DNA from: Candidatus Parcubacteria bacterium
GTDB taxonomy: Bacteria; Patescibacteriota; Minisyncoccia; UBA6257; 2-01-FULL-56-20
Length of the DNA stretch: 44,269 nucleotides
NCBI GenBank assembly: GCA_003599135.1
Contig: QZIV01000003.1
Coordinates: 1 to 44,269 of the forward strand
Direction: 5' to 3'
Under the pieces are notes generated by a model that was not told where the DNA came from, did not search any database, and saw only the letters and a list, made by a program, of their open reading frames with translations. Shown piece after piece: positions 32,159 through 38,755 of this stretch (positions within the stretch are counted from its first letter, which is position 1; each line of letters begins with the position of its first letter). The translations under genes were made by a program, and so were the position numbers.

Positions 32159-32408
32159 TGAGGCTCTCGACTAGCCTCCGTTTAAGCTGGTTCAGGGCAT
32201 TCGCCCTCAACTTCAGACTTGACTCTCGGTTCCTGGCGTCAGTTTCCGATTTATACGCCTCGTAGTAGATTAACTCGTAAGGCAAATATTTTCTTGTGTG
32301 AAAACTCTTACCCAAATTATGTTCTACGAGCCTGCGGCGCAGATCATTTGTCGAACCAGTGTACAACTGCCCATTCTTTTTACTTCGCAGCATATAAACG
32401 TAGAACAT
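32148..32408 (-). CDS. short GIY-YIG nuclease-like protein between infB and rbfA
   Basis: 86 residues. MFYVYMLRSKKNGQLYTGSTNDLRRRL gives the GIY-YIG pair as VYM and LYTGST, with the catalytic Arg, and the conserved Glu is in ARNRESSLK. The stop lies 2 nt before the possible GTG start of rbfA. Perfect 21-bp inverted repeats lie at both sides (32415-32435 upstream and 32138-32158 across its stop). This is the arrangement expected of a small mobile unit inserted between two translation genes. Activity is not known. Confidence 0.88.
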   Translation of the reverse strand: MFYVYMLRSKKNGQLYTGSTNDLRRRLVEHNLGKSFHTRKYLPYELIYYEAYKSETDARNRESSLKLRANALNQLKRRLVESLKTH

Positions 32409-32414
32409 AATTAG

Positions 32415-32435
32415 AAACTCATTAGGTGTGGGGAT
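32415..32435. repeat. right 21-bp inverted repeat of the GIY-YIG unit
   Basis: This 21-nt segment (begins AAACTCATTA, ends GTGTGGGGAT) is the exact reverse complement of 32138-32158. It directly abuts the infB stop codon at 32436-32438. The two copies are separated by 256 nt that consist almost entirely of the GIY-YIG gene. Confidence 0.9.
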
Positions 32436-33902
32436 TTATTTTCTGATAGCCAGCCGATCCCCAACCTGAATGAGCATCGGGGCATTTACCATCAGTCCCG
32501 CTTCTTTTCCCTGTTCCGTTTGCGAAACGTCCGCTTTCTTGTCGCGAAGGCTCAACACCCGACCGTTCCCAACTGTTTTCCACTCATCCCCCTCTCCAGA
32601 TTTTCTCGTAATCTCGATTTGCACTTTATTGCGAAACGTTCCCGAAACCACTTTTCCTCCGACGAGCTGCTTGTCGGGCTTCGCCTGGTTGAACACCGCA
32701 AGCACCTCGAGTTCCCCGAGCGCTTTCGGTTTGTCGAGCGAGAGCAAAAACTCCTCAACGGCTTTCACAAGATCGTAGATGATCTCCGAAGTAATGATTC
32801 TGATCTCGTGGGCTTCCGCAAGGTTCTTAGCTCCTTTGTCGAGCTTGTTCCGGAAACCGATGATTGTCGCATGCGTCGGAATCGCGCGTTTCACGTCCCC
32901 GTCGGTTATGTCCCCCGCCGATTCGTCGAGAACCGCGAGCGGCCGTGCGGCGCTTCCCAAGGCTCGCACAACTAAGGAAAGCGCCTCAAGCGACCCTGCG
33001 TCGCTTGCTTTCAGAACTAGGTTCAGGAGTTGTTTCCCGTCTTTTTTCGGCGGCGTGGCCGCTTTTGGAGCCGCGGCGGGCTTCGGAGCCGCAGGTTGCG
33101 GGACGAGCCCTACTTGGAACTCCTCGCCCACGCGCGGAAGTTTCTCAAGGCCGATCGTGAGCGCCGGCGCGGAAGGCTCGAGTTCCGCGGCCTGGTTCCC
33201 GAGGAAATCTTCTAGAATCTTAACCTTCCCTCCGCCGGTCGCCGTGTGAATTTCCTCACCTCGCCGCAAGACTCCGTTTTTTACAATAAGCGTCGCTTCG
33301 TTTCCCCGTTTTCGATCAACACGCGTTTCGAGGATGTAGCCCGAGGCAGGCGCCGTGGAGTCGAAGGTCAAATGCTCAACGCTCGAGGCAAGAACAACGA
33401 GGTCAAGGAGTTCGTTCACTCCCTCCCCCGTTTTCGCGGAAACCCCGTGCCAGCTTACCTGTCCGCCGTAGCCCTCGAGAAGAACACCTGCGGAAGTAAG
33501 ATCGTTTTTTACCTTCTCGAGGTCGTTTGTCTTGTCAATTTTGTTTATGGCAACCACAAACGGCGTGTTTGATCTCAAAAGAATGTCAACCGCTTCCTTC
33601 GTCTGGGGCTTCACTCCTTCGTCGGACGCGACGACGAGAATCGCAAGATCCGCAACTTCGGCGCCGCGCGAACGCATTGCGGTAAAAGCCTCATGGCCGG
33701 GCGTGTCAATGAAAGTGATCCGCTTTCCGTTATGCACGATTTCATAGGCCCCGATGGATTGGGTGATTCCCCCGGCCTCGCGGGCCGCAACATTCGCCTT
33801 CCGGACGTAATCGAGGAGCGTGGTCTTTCCATGATCAACATGTCCCATCACAACGACCACCGGCGGTCGCTCCTTCAAATTTTCTTTCTTAACTTCTGTC
33901 AT
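32436..33902 (-). CDS. infB: translation initiation factor IF-2, short form
   Basis: 488 residues. G1 GHVDHGKT, G2/G3 [10 protein letters not shown] and DTPGHEAF, G4 NKID and G5 SAK are all present near the N-terminus. The G domain starts within 20 residues, so the long N-terminal domains of most IF-2 proteins are missing. A Pro/Ala/Lys-rich linker (about 270-290) precedes domain III, and the C-terminal fMet-tRNA-binding domain is present. The -10 box 7 nt upstream predicts a leaderless mRNA. It diverges from the tRNA-Ser region. Confidence 0.95.
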   Translation of the reverse strand: MTEVKKENLKERPPVVVVMGHVDHGKTTLLDYVRKANVAAREAGGITQSIGAYEIVHNGKRITFIDTPGHEAFTAMRSRGAEVADLAILVVASDEGVKPQTKEAVDILLRSNTPFVVAINKIDKTNDLEKVKNDLTSAGVLLEGYGGQVSWHGVSAKTGEGVNELLDLVVLASSVEHLTFDSTAPASGYILETRVDRKRGNEATLIVKNGVLRRGEEIHTATGGGKVKILEDFLGNQAAELEPSAPALTIGLEKLPRVGEEFQVGLVPQPAAPKPAAAPKAATPPKKDGKQLLNLVLKASDAGSLEALSLVVRALGSAARPLAVLDESAGDITDGDVKRAIPTHATIIGFRNKLDKGAKNLAEAHEIRIITSEIIYDLVKAVEEFLLSLDKPKALGELEVLAVFNQAKPDKQLVGGKVVSGTFRNKVQIEITRKSGEGDEWKTVGNGRVLSLRDKKADVSQTEQGKEAGLMVNAPMLIQVGDRLAIRK

Positions 33903-33909
33903 AGTCGTT

Positions 33910-33915
33910 AGTACA
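33910..33915 (-). promoter_or_regulatory. -10 box of infB
   Basis: TGTACT on the minus strand, 7 nt before the ATG at 33902, with TTGTCG 16 nt upstream. The -35 overlaps the divergent -35 of the tRNA-Ser promoter. Confidence 0.4.
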
Positions 33916-33930
33916 ACCTATCAGAAAAAT

Positions 33931-33959
33931 TCGACAAAAACAACCTTTCTTGCTATTTT
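33931..33959 (+). promoter_or_regulatory. original promoter of the tRNA-Ser locus
   Basis: TCGACA (33931-33936), a 17-nt spacer and TATTTT (33954-33959) lie 13 nt before the displaced tRNA-Ser fragment. This promoter now points into the fragment and the GIY-YIG gene rather than directly at the intact tRNA. Confidence 0.5.
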
Positions 33960-33972
33960 CTTTACGACGTTA

Positions 33973-34019
33973 GGAGGCGTGGCTGAGTCCTGCCTGCCGG
34001 CAGGCAGGGGCTTAAAGCA
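33973..34019 (+). pseudogene. displaced 5' fragment of tRNA-Ser with a palindrome inserted in the D-arm
   Basis: 33973-33988 is identical to the first 16 bases of the intact tRNA-Ser at 34274, and 34009-34019 is identical to its next 11 bases. Exactly between them sits the 20-bp perfect palindrome at 33989-34008. The match stops after tRNA base 27, where the leader of the GIY-YIG gene begins. The fragment cannot make a functional tRNA. Confidence 0.85.
33989..34008. repeat. 20-bp perfect palindrome, copy 1
   Basis: CCTGCCTGCC followed by its reverse complement GGCAGGCAGG. An identical copy is at 43586-43605 within a coding gene. It interrupts the D-arm of a partial tRNA-Ser. Confidence 0.9.
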
Positions 34020-34027
34020 GTACCATC

Positions 34028-34267
34028 ATGTTCTACGTGTATATTCTAAAAAGTAGAAAAGATGGAAATTTATACATAGGCAAAACAAATAACTTGGAGC
34101 GCAGAATCAAAGAACATAATTCTGGCCAAGTTTCTTCTACGAAATCTCGTCGCCCATTCGTTATTCTAAAAACACTTGCTTGCGAAACCGAGCTTGAAGC
34201 AAGAAAGCTTGAGCTTGAATGCAAAAAGGGCTATAAAAGAGAGAGCTTTAAGAAAGGATTCCGGTAA
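34028..34267 (+). CDS. short GIY-YIG nuclease-like protein upstream of tRNA-Ser
   Basis: 79 residues. MFYVYILKSRKDGNLYIGKTNNLERRIKEHN shows GIY-YIG as VYIL and LYIGKT with the catalytic Arg, and a Glu-bearing helix, LEARKLELECKKGYK, follows. It lies 8 nt after the displaced tRNA-Ser piece and ends 6 nt before intact tRNA-Ser. The local base composition is more AT-rich than the neighbours. It is likely a mobile single-domain nuclease that targeted tRNA-Ser. Confidence 0.87.
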   Translation: MFYVYILKSRKDGNLYIGKTNNLERRIKEHNSGQVSSTKSRRPFVILKTLACETELEARKLELECKKGYKRESFKKGFR

Positions 34268-34273
34268 CACAAA

Positions 34274-34362
34274 GGAGGCGTGGCTGAGTGGCTTAAAGCA
34301 ACGGTTTGCTAAACCGTCGGGGTCTAAAAAATCCCACAGAGGTTCGAATCCTCTCGCCTCCG
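34274..34362 (+). tRNA. tRNA-Ser (GCT)
   Basis: Acceptor GGAGGCG with CGCCTCC and anticodon stem ACGGT/ACCGT with loop TTGCTAA, giving anticodon GCT. A long variable arm and T-arm AGGTTCGAATCCT follow, and the discriminator is G (as in serine tRNAs). CCA is not encoded. The next gene starts 2 nt later. Confidence 0.95.
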
Positions 34363-34364
34363 CA

Positions 34365-34949
34365 ATGAACAAATTCTACCGTGCGACTCGTGAAATCCTC
34401 AAACAAAGACTTGATATGTTTGTTGAACGGCTTTCCGTGTGGTGGGGCAACTCAAAAAGAATTATCTGGATCACCATAAAACTTTTGGCAAGAATTGTAA
34501 GGAGTGTCTGGAGTGTTCTCAAGGAGTTAGGCGGCATTTCCTTACTTTTTGCGGTTATCACATTCCTCATTGTTCAATATAACACTTATGTGGCGATAGG
34601 GAATGCAATCCGGGCTGATACCGGCGCTAACTTATCATTTGTAAACCCTATCTTGTCGGACGAAAACAAAGAATGGGGGTATCTACATCTCTTATATGAT
34701 CAAACGTATAACAGTAACTGGAATTATATCGTCCAGTACTATAATGTAGAATGTTTCAACAAGATTAGACGCGTAGCGCTAGATATTGGTTCGCTCAATA
34801 CTCTCTTAATTCAACGCCAAAGCGGGAATAAGACGCTTGGCCAAGACAAGTTATATGAAATTGCAAAGAGCTTAAAGCCCGATTTTGAAAGTATACTAAA
34901 TTGCAAACTAAGACCTTGGCGAAGCCGTATTTTTTATAAATTATACTAG
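34365..34949 (+). CDS. AT-rich single-span membrane protein directly after tRNA-Ser
   Basis: 194 residues from the ATG at 34365, 2 nt after the tRNA. A basic, amphipathic N-terminal part (1-55) precedes one transmembrane helix (about 57-77, ISLLFAVITFLIVQYNTYVAI). An extracytoplasmic domain of ~115 residues with two Cys follows. No family recognised. AT content is clearly higher than in msrA or gyrB, consistent with recent acquisition next to a tRNA. There is no obvious integrase nearby. Confidence 0.65.
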   Translation: MNKFYRATREILKQRLDMFVERLSVWWGNSKRIIWITIKLLARIVRSVWSVLKELGGISLLFAVITFLIVQYNTYVAIGNAIRADTGANLSFVNPILSDENKEWGYLHLLYDQTYNSNWNYIVQYYNVECFNKIRRVALDIGSLNTLLIQRQSGNKTLGQDKLYEIAKSLKPDFESILNCKLRPWRSRIFYKLY

Positions 34950-35013
34950 AGTGGACATTCTATGCTTCTTGCATCGGGTGAGTTCTAGATCGACTCATAA
35001 CGCCCACCAGGGA

Positions 35014-35505
35014 ATGAAAGATCAAACTAAAAACCCAAAACTCGAAACAGCAACGTTTGCCGCCGGATGCTTTTGGGGAGTGGAAGAACTCTTTAGGCAA
35101 ACGAAGGGGGTGAAATCAACCGCAGTGGGCTACACCGGCGGCACGTCGAAAAATCCAACGTATGAAGATGTGTGTACCGACAAAACCGGACACGCCGAGG
35201 CGGTGGAAGTGAAATACGACCCAGAAGAGGTTTCTTACGAAACGCTTCTCAAAATCTTTTGGGAAAACCATGACCCAACGACCCCGAACCGCCAGGGGCC
35301 AGATGTCGGGAGCCAGTACCGCTCGGTAATTTTTTTCCATACGCCGGAGGAGAAATTTCTAGCAGAGAAATCGAGGGGAGAAAGACAAAAGTCATCGAGT
35401 AAGAAAATCGTAACCGAAATCCTGCCCGCCGGGCCGTTCTACAGAGCGGAGGACTACCACCAGCAATATCTCGCAAAGCGCGGCCTCGGGACTTGTCACA
35501 TCTAG
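35014..35505 (+). CDS. msrA: peptide methionine sulfoxide reductase MsrA
   Basis: 163 residues from the ATG at 35014; an in-frame GTG at 34951 adds 21 unrelated residues. The catalytic Cys is in FAAGCFWGVEE, followed by VGYTGG, YDPEEVSYETLL, HDPTTPNRQGPDVGSQYRS and the YHQQYL end. It repairs the S-form of methionine sulfoxide. The CYTH gene starts 2 nt after its stop. Confidence 0.95.
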   Translation: MKDQTKNPKLETATFAAGCFWGVEELFRQTKGVKSTAVGYTGGTSKNPTYEDVCTDKTGHAEAVEVKYDPEEVSYETLLKIFWENHDPTTPNRQGPDVGSQYRSVIFFHTPEEKFLAEKSRGERQKSSSKKIVTEILPAGPFYRAEDYHQQYLAKRGLGTCHI

Positions 35506-35507
35506 AA

Positions 35508-36110
35508 ATGATCGAGGTCGAGAAGAAATTCCTTCTCACCGACGCCGAGAAAGAGCGCCTTCTCGAGGGAGCCGAATTCTTGGGAGAAAAAACTTTCGAG
35601 GACGTCTATTACGACACGAAGGACTACGACCTCTCCTCCCGCGACAAGTGGCTTCGATCACGGGACGGAGTATTCCACCTGAAAATTTCAGCGCGGAATG
35701 CAGTGAAGCGCCAAATCAGCGAATACCACGAACTCGAAACCGAGGAAGATATCAGGAAGGAGCTCGGCGTTCAAAAAAAGAAGTCGCTCAAGGAAGATAT
35801 CGAACTCAACGGCTTTGTTCCTTTCGCCAGATTCATAACGACGCGGAAAAAATACAAGCGGGGCGATTTCGCGATCGACCTTGATGCCGCTGACTTCGGC
35901 TACCAAGTGGGCGAAATCGAACTCCTGGTCCCCGATGAGACTGGGAGAGATGCGGCGGTCGAAAAAATTTTCGCTTTCGCGCGATCAATCGGCCTCCCCA
36001 TAGTCCCCGTAAGCGGCAAGGTGATCGAATACATCCGACGAAAGAACCCGAAGCATTACGAAGCTCTTATTGCCTCCGGCACCTTAAACTGGCTGGGAAG
36101 CCGGGAATAG
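35508..36110 (+). CDS. CYTH-domain protein (thiamine-triphosphatase/adenylate-cyclase-like)
   Basis: 200 residues from the ATG at 35508. The diagnostic ExExK motif is MIEVEKKF at the N-terminus. YYDTKDYDL, KWLRSRDGVFHLKIS and FAIDLDAADFGYQVGEIELLV carry the other triphosphate- and metal-binding residues of the tunnel fold. Such enzymes hydrolyse inorganic triphosphate or thiamine triphosphate. Which substrate applies here is not visible. It is probably co-transcribed with msrA. Confidence 0.88.
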   Translation: MIEVEKKFLLTDAEKERLLEGAEFLGEKTFEDVYYDTKDYDLSSRDKWLRSRDGVFHLKISARNAVKRQISEYHELETEEDIRKELGVQKKKSLKEDIELNGFVPFARFITTRKKYKRGDFAIDLDAADFGYQVGEIELLVPDETGRDAAVEKIFAFARSIGLPIVPVSGKVIEYIRRKNPKHYEALIASGTLNWLGSRE

Positions 36111-36116
36111 GCGTGT

Positions 36117-36145
36117 TTGACAAGGAACCACAAATACCTTAATGT
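36117..36145 (+). promoter_or_regulatory. strong promoter of the candidate RNA upstream of gyrB
   Basis: A perfect TTGACA (36117-36122), a 17-nt spacer and TAATGT (36140-36145). It lies just after the CYTH stop codon and is one of the two best promoters in the window. The predicted start is near 36152. Confidence 0.75.
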
Positions 36146-36151
36146 CTTTTC

Positions 36152-36444
36152 TAGTTGCCCCGGGTAAGGAATCCCGAAGTCCAAACTCCAACTCGGAGCA
36201 CCTAAACCACTTCCTCTAGAGGAGAAGGGCACACAATGCACATTCTGGAAATCGGGTTCCGGTGTGTAATACCTGCTCGTTCAGCTCCCATAGCCTGAAG
36301 GCGCCGAGTTCACCTCGAAGCCAAAGGCGACAGGGGGCATTCAACCTCGGCGATTGATTTCGCGAGGACAGCCCGCAGCGCGCTATGCGCCGCCTGGGGG
36401 TCGAGGCGTTGAATCTCACACGCTCACGGCCCCCTCTTTTTTTT
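36152..36444 (+). ncRNA. candidate ~290-nt structured RNA upstream of gyrB
   Basis: The 420-nt gap before gyrB contains no credible coding frame. It has a strong promoter at its 5' end and a T8 tract at its 3' end. Stems visible by eye include CGGG/CCCG near the 5' end, CCTCTAGAGG, CACAC/GTGTG around GGAA/TTCC, CGAG/CTCG, CCTC-GCGA/TCGC-GAGG, and GCGC/GCGC around CTAT. A closing 3' domain pairs AGGGGGC with GCCCCCT and ATTCAAC with GTTGAAT, ending in the T-tract. I looked for RNase P, tmRNA, SRP and 6S signatures and found none that fit. It may be a diverged known RNA or a new class. Confidence 0.65.
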
Positions 36445-36500
36445 CTCGAAAATCGCACAATTTCCACTAGAAAAGAGCCTTAATTCGTGATAAAATAAGG

Positions 36501-36528
36501 GAGCCGAGGATCGGCTCTTTTACGTTTT
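36501..36528 (+). promoter_or_regulatory. terminator-like hairpin in the gyrB leader
   Basis: GAGCCGA (36501-36507), GGA loop and TCGGCTC (36511-36517), then TTTTACGTTTT, ends 2 nt before the gyrB ATG. The upstream segment AAAAGAGCC (36471-36479) is an exact complement of GGCTCTTTT at 36513-36521 and could compete for pairing if included in a longer transcript. A possible -10 (TAAAAT, 36491-36496) would give a transcript starting at the hairpin. Confidence 0.5.
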
Positions 36529-36530
36529 AT

Positions 36531-38540
36531 ATGCCCAAAAAATCAAAACAAATCGAAGAGAAACCTAAAGCAGAAGCACCGAAACAGGCCTCCTACGAAG
36601 CCAAGGACATTTACGTTCTTGAGGGGCTCGAACCCGTCCGGAAGCGCCCGGGTATGTACATCGGCTCGACCGGAACCGACGGCTTGCACCACCTGGTCTG
36701 GGAAGTCGTCGACAACTCGATCGACGAGGCGATGGCGGGGCACGCAAAAAACATCTCGATCGAACTTCTCCCCGACAAGAAAGTGAGCGTAACCGACGAC
36801 GGGCGCGGCATTCCGGTTGAAACGCACCAGCAGACGAAAAAATCCGCGCTCGAGACCGTGATGACCACGCTCCACGCGGGCGGAAAATTCGGCGGGGAGT
36901 CGTACAAAGTCGCGGGCGGCCTCCACGGCGTGGGGGTCTCGGTCGTGAACGCACTCTCCGAGTGGCTCCGCGTGGAAGTGTCTCGCGGAGGCGCCCTCTA
37001 TGCACAGGAATACGAACGGGGAAAGCCGGACGGGAAAGTGAAAAAGATCGGTACCTCCAAACAAACGGGCACCAAAGTCATTTTTTCTCCCGACCCGCAG
37101 ATTTTTTCGGACATCCAGTTCAACGACAAGCGCATCTTGGACCACCTTCGCCAGCAGGCGTATCTCACGAAAGGCGTCCGCATCAACTTCATCGATCGGA
37201 GGGGCGCCGCGCCTCGCGCGTACGGATTTTTCTTCGAGGGCGGACTGCTTTCTTTCGTAAAGTACGTCGCAAGCGACAAAAAAACACTCCAAGAAGAAGT
37301 TTTCTATGTGCACAAAACCCACGAAAAGCTTGAAGTCGAGGCCGCATTCCTTTACATCAACGACACGAGAACGGAGGAATTGAGCTTTGCGAATAACATC
37401 TACACCCCAGACGGCGGAATGCACCTTACGGGCTTCCGGTCGGCGCTCACAAGGTCTTTGAACACCTATGCCAGAAACGAAGGATACCTCAAAGAGAAGG
37501 ACGAGAATCTCATAAGCGACGACACCCGCGAGGGGCTCGTCGCTATCGTCTCGGTGAAGCTCCGCGAGCCGCAGTTCGAAGGACAGACGAAGGCTCGACT
37601 CGGAAACCCGGAGGCGCGAACGGCGACCGAAAGCGTCATAAACGAAGCACTCAAAGAGTTCCTGGAAAAGCGCCCGGCGGAAGCGCGGCGCATCATCGAA
37701 AAAGTCCTCTTGACCGCGAAGGCGAGGCAGGCCGCAAAAGCCGCAAAAGAAACGGTACTCCGGAAAGGAGCGTTCGAGGGGCTCACGCTCCCGGGAAAAC
37801 TCGCCGACTGCATCTCTCGCCACCCGTCGGAATCGGAGCTTTTCATCGTGGAGGGCGACTCGGCCGGCGGCACGGCAAAACAGGGACGCGACAGGAAAAC
37901 GCAGGCAATCCTCCCCTTGCGTGGGAAAATTTTGAACGTCGAAAAATCCAGGCTCGACAAAATGCTCGCGAACGCCGAGATCCGGTCGCTCGTCGTCGCC
38001 ATCGGAACGGCGATCGCGGACGAGTTCGATATTACGAAACTCCGGTACCATAAGATTGTTCTTATGACGGACGCCGACGTTGACGGCGCACACATTCGAA
38101 CGCTTCTTCTTACCTTTTTCTACCGCTACTTCAAAAAAATCGTGGAGGACGGCTATCTCTATATCGCCCAACCGCCCCTCTATCGTCTTCAGGCCGGGAA
38201 AGAAATCCGCTACGCGTTCTCCGACAAAGAACGGGATAAGTTCGTCGCCGAGCTCTCGAAGGGGAAAGCAAGCGCGAAGCAGGTTGAAGCCGCCGAAGGC
38301 GAGGAAGCGACGAAGATCGCGGGCGTGAGCATACAGCGTTACAAGGGTTTGGGCGAGATGAATGCCACTCAGCTTTGGGAAACGACGATGAATCCCGCAG
38401 ACAGGATCCTAAAACAGGTTACGGTCGAAGATGCCGCCGAAGCCGACCGCCTCTTTGACGTCCTCATGGGAGACGAGGTTGAACCCAGAAAGAAGTTCAT
38501 CCAGGCGCACGCAACGGCGGTTCAAAATCTTGACATATAA
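36531..38540 (+). CDS. gyrB: DNA gyrase subunit B
   Basis: 669 residues. A Lys/Glu-rich N-terminal extension of ~22 residues precedes the ATPase domain. The GHKL boxes are EVVDNSIDEAMAGH, DDGRGIPV and GGLHGVGVSVVNALSE. The transducer domain is followed by TOPRIM, with EGDSAGGTAKQGRDRKTQAILPLRGK and TDADVDGAHIRTLLL. The C-terminus has IQRYKGLGEMNATQLWETTM. A ParE identity cannot be fully excluded without phylogeny or sight of the A-subunit gene. Confidence 0.93.
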   Translation: MPKKSKQIEEKPKAEAPKQASYEAKDIYVLEGLEPVRKRPGMYIGSTGTDGLHHLVWEVVDNSIDEAMAGHAKNISIELLPDKKVSVTDDGRGIPVETHQQTKKSALETVMTTLHAGGKFGGESYKVAGGLHGVGVSVVNALSEWLRVEVSRGGALYAQEYERGKPDGKVKKIGTSKQTGTKVIFSPDPQIFSDIQFNDKRILDHLRQQAYLTKGVRINFIDRRGAAPRAYGFFFEGGLLSFVKYVASDKKTLQEEVFYVHKTHEKLEVEAAFLYINDTRTEELSFANNIYTPDGGMHLTGFRSALTRSLNTYARNEGYLKEKDENLISDDTREGLVAIVSVKLREPQFEGQTKARLGNPEARTATESVINEALKEFLEKRPAEARRIIEKVLLTAKARQAAKAAKETVLRKGAFEGLTLPGKLADCISRHPSESELFIVEGDSAGGTAKQGRDRKTQAILPLRGKILNVEKSRLDKMLANAEIRSLVVAIGTAIADEFDITKLRYHKIVLMTDADVDGAHIRTLLLTFFYRYFKKIVEDGYLYIAQPPLYRLQAGKEIRYAFSDKERDKFVAELSKGKASAKQVEAAEGEEATKIAGVSIQRYKGLGEMNATQLWETTMNPADRILKQVTVEDAAEADRLFDVLMGDEVEPRKKFIQAHATAVQNLDI

Positions 38541-38558
38541 CGGCGCCGCTCGTAGAAT
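38530..38558 (+). promoter_or_regulatory. promoter of secE-nusG-rpsR
   Basis: A perfect TTGACA (38530-38535) is embedded in the last codons of gyrB. It is followed by a 17-nt spacer and TAGAAT (38553-38558), 14 nt before the secE ATG, predicting a leader of ~8 nt. Confidence 0.75.
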
Positions 38559-38572
38559 GATGCAATTGCAAA

Positions 38573-38755
38573 ATGCTTGCCCGCATTAAAAAATTCTTTC
38601 AAGAATCCCGCCAGGAGTGGCGCCACGTGAACTGGCCCACGCGCGAGGAAGCAATCCGGCTCACCTCGATTGTGGTCGTGATCTCTTTGGCGCTCGGGGC
38701 GTTCTTGGGATTTTTCGATTTCCTGTTTTCGTATCTTTTGCGGACGTTCATATAA
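38573..38755 (+). CDS. secE: preprotein translocase subunit SecE
   Basis: 60 residues, the minimal one-span form. The amphipathic start MLARIKKFFQESRQEWRHVNWPTREEAIRLT carries the conserved WPTREE box, and one membrane helix follows. It clamps SecY in the translocon. It directly abuts nusG, the near-universal bacterial pairing. Confidence 0.95.
   Translation: MLARIKKFFQESRQEWRHVNWPTREEAIRLTSIVVVISLALGAFLGFFDFLFSYLLRTFI

Noticed and set aside
36117-36444. RNase P RNA, tmRNA, SRP RNA or 6S RNA as identity of the gyrB-upstream RNA
   Set aside because: I could not place the conserved RNase P core, a tRNA-like domain with a tag frame, the SRP apical loop, or the 6S central bubble on either strand. 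A covariance search could still overturn this.
36543-38171. A 542-codon open frame antisense to gyrB
   Set aside because: The plus strand encodes an unmistakable GyrB with all motifs; the antisense frame is a low-stop shadow caused by GC-rich codons and shows no family pattern.
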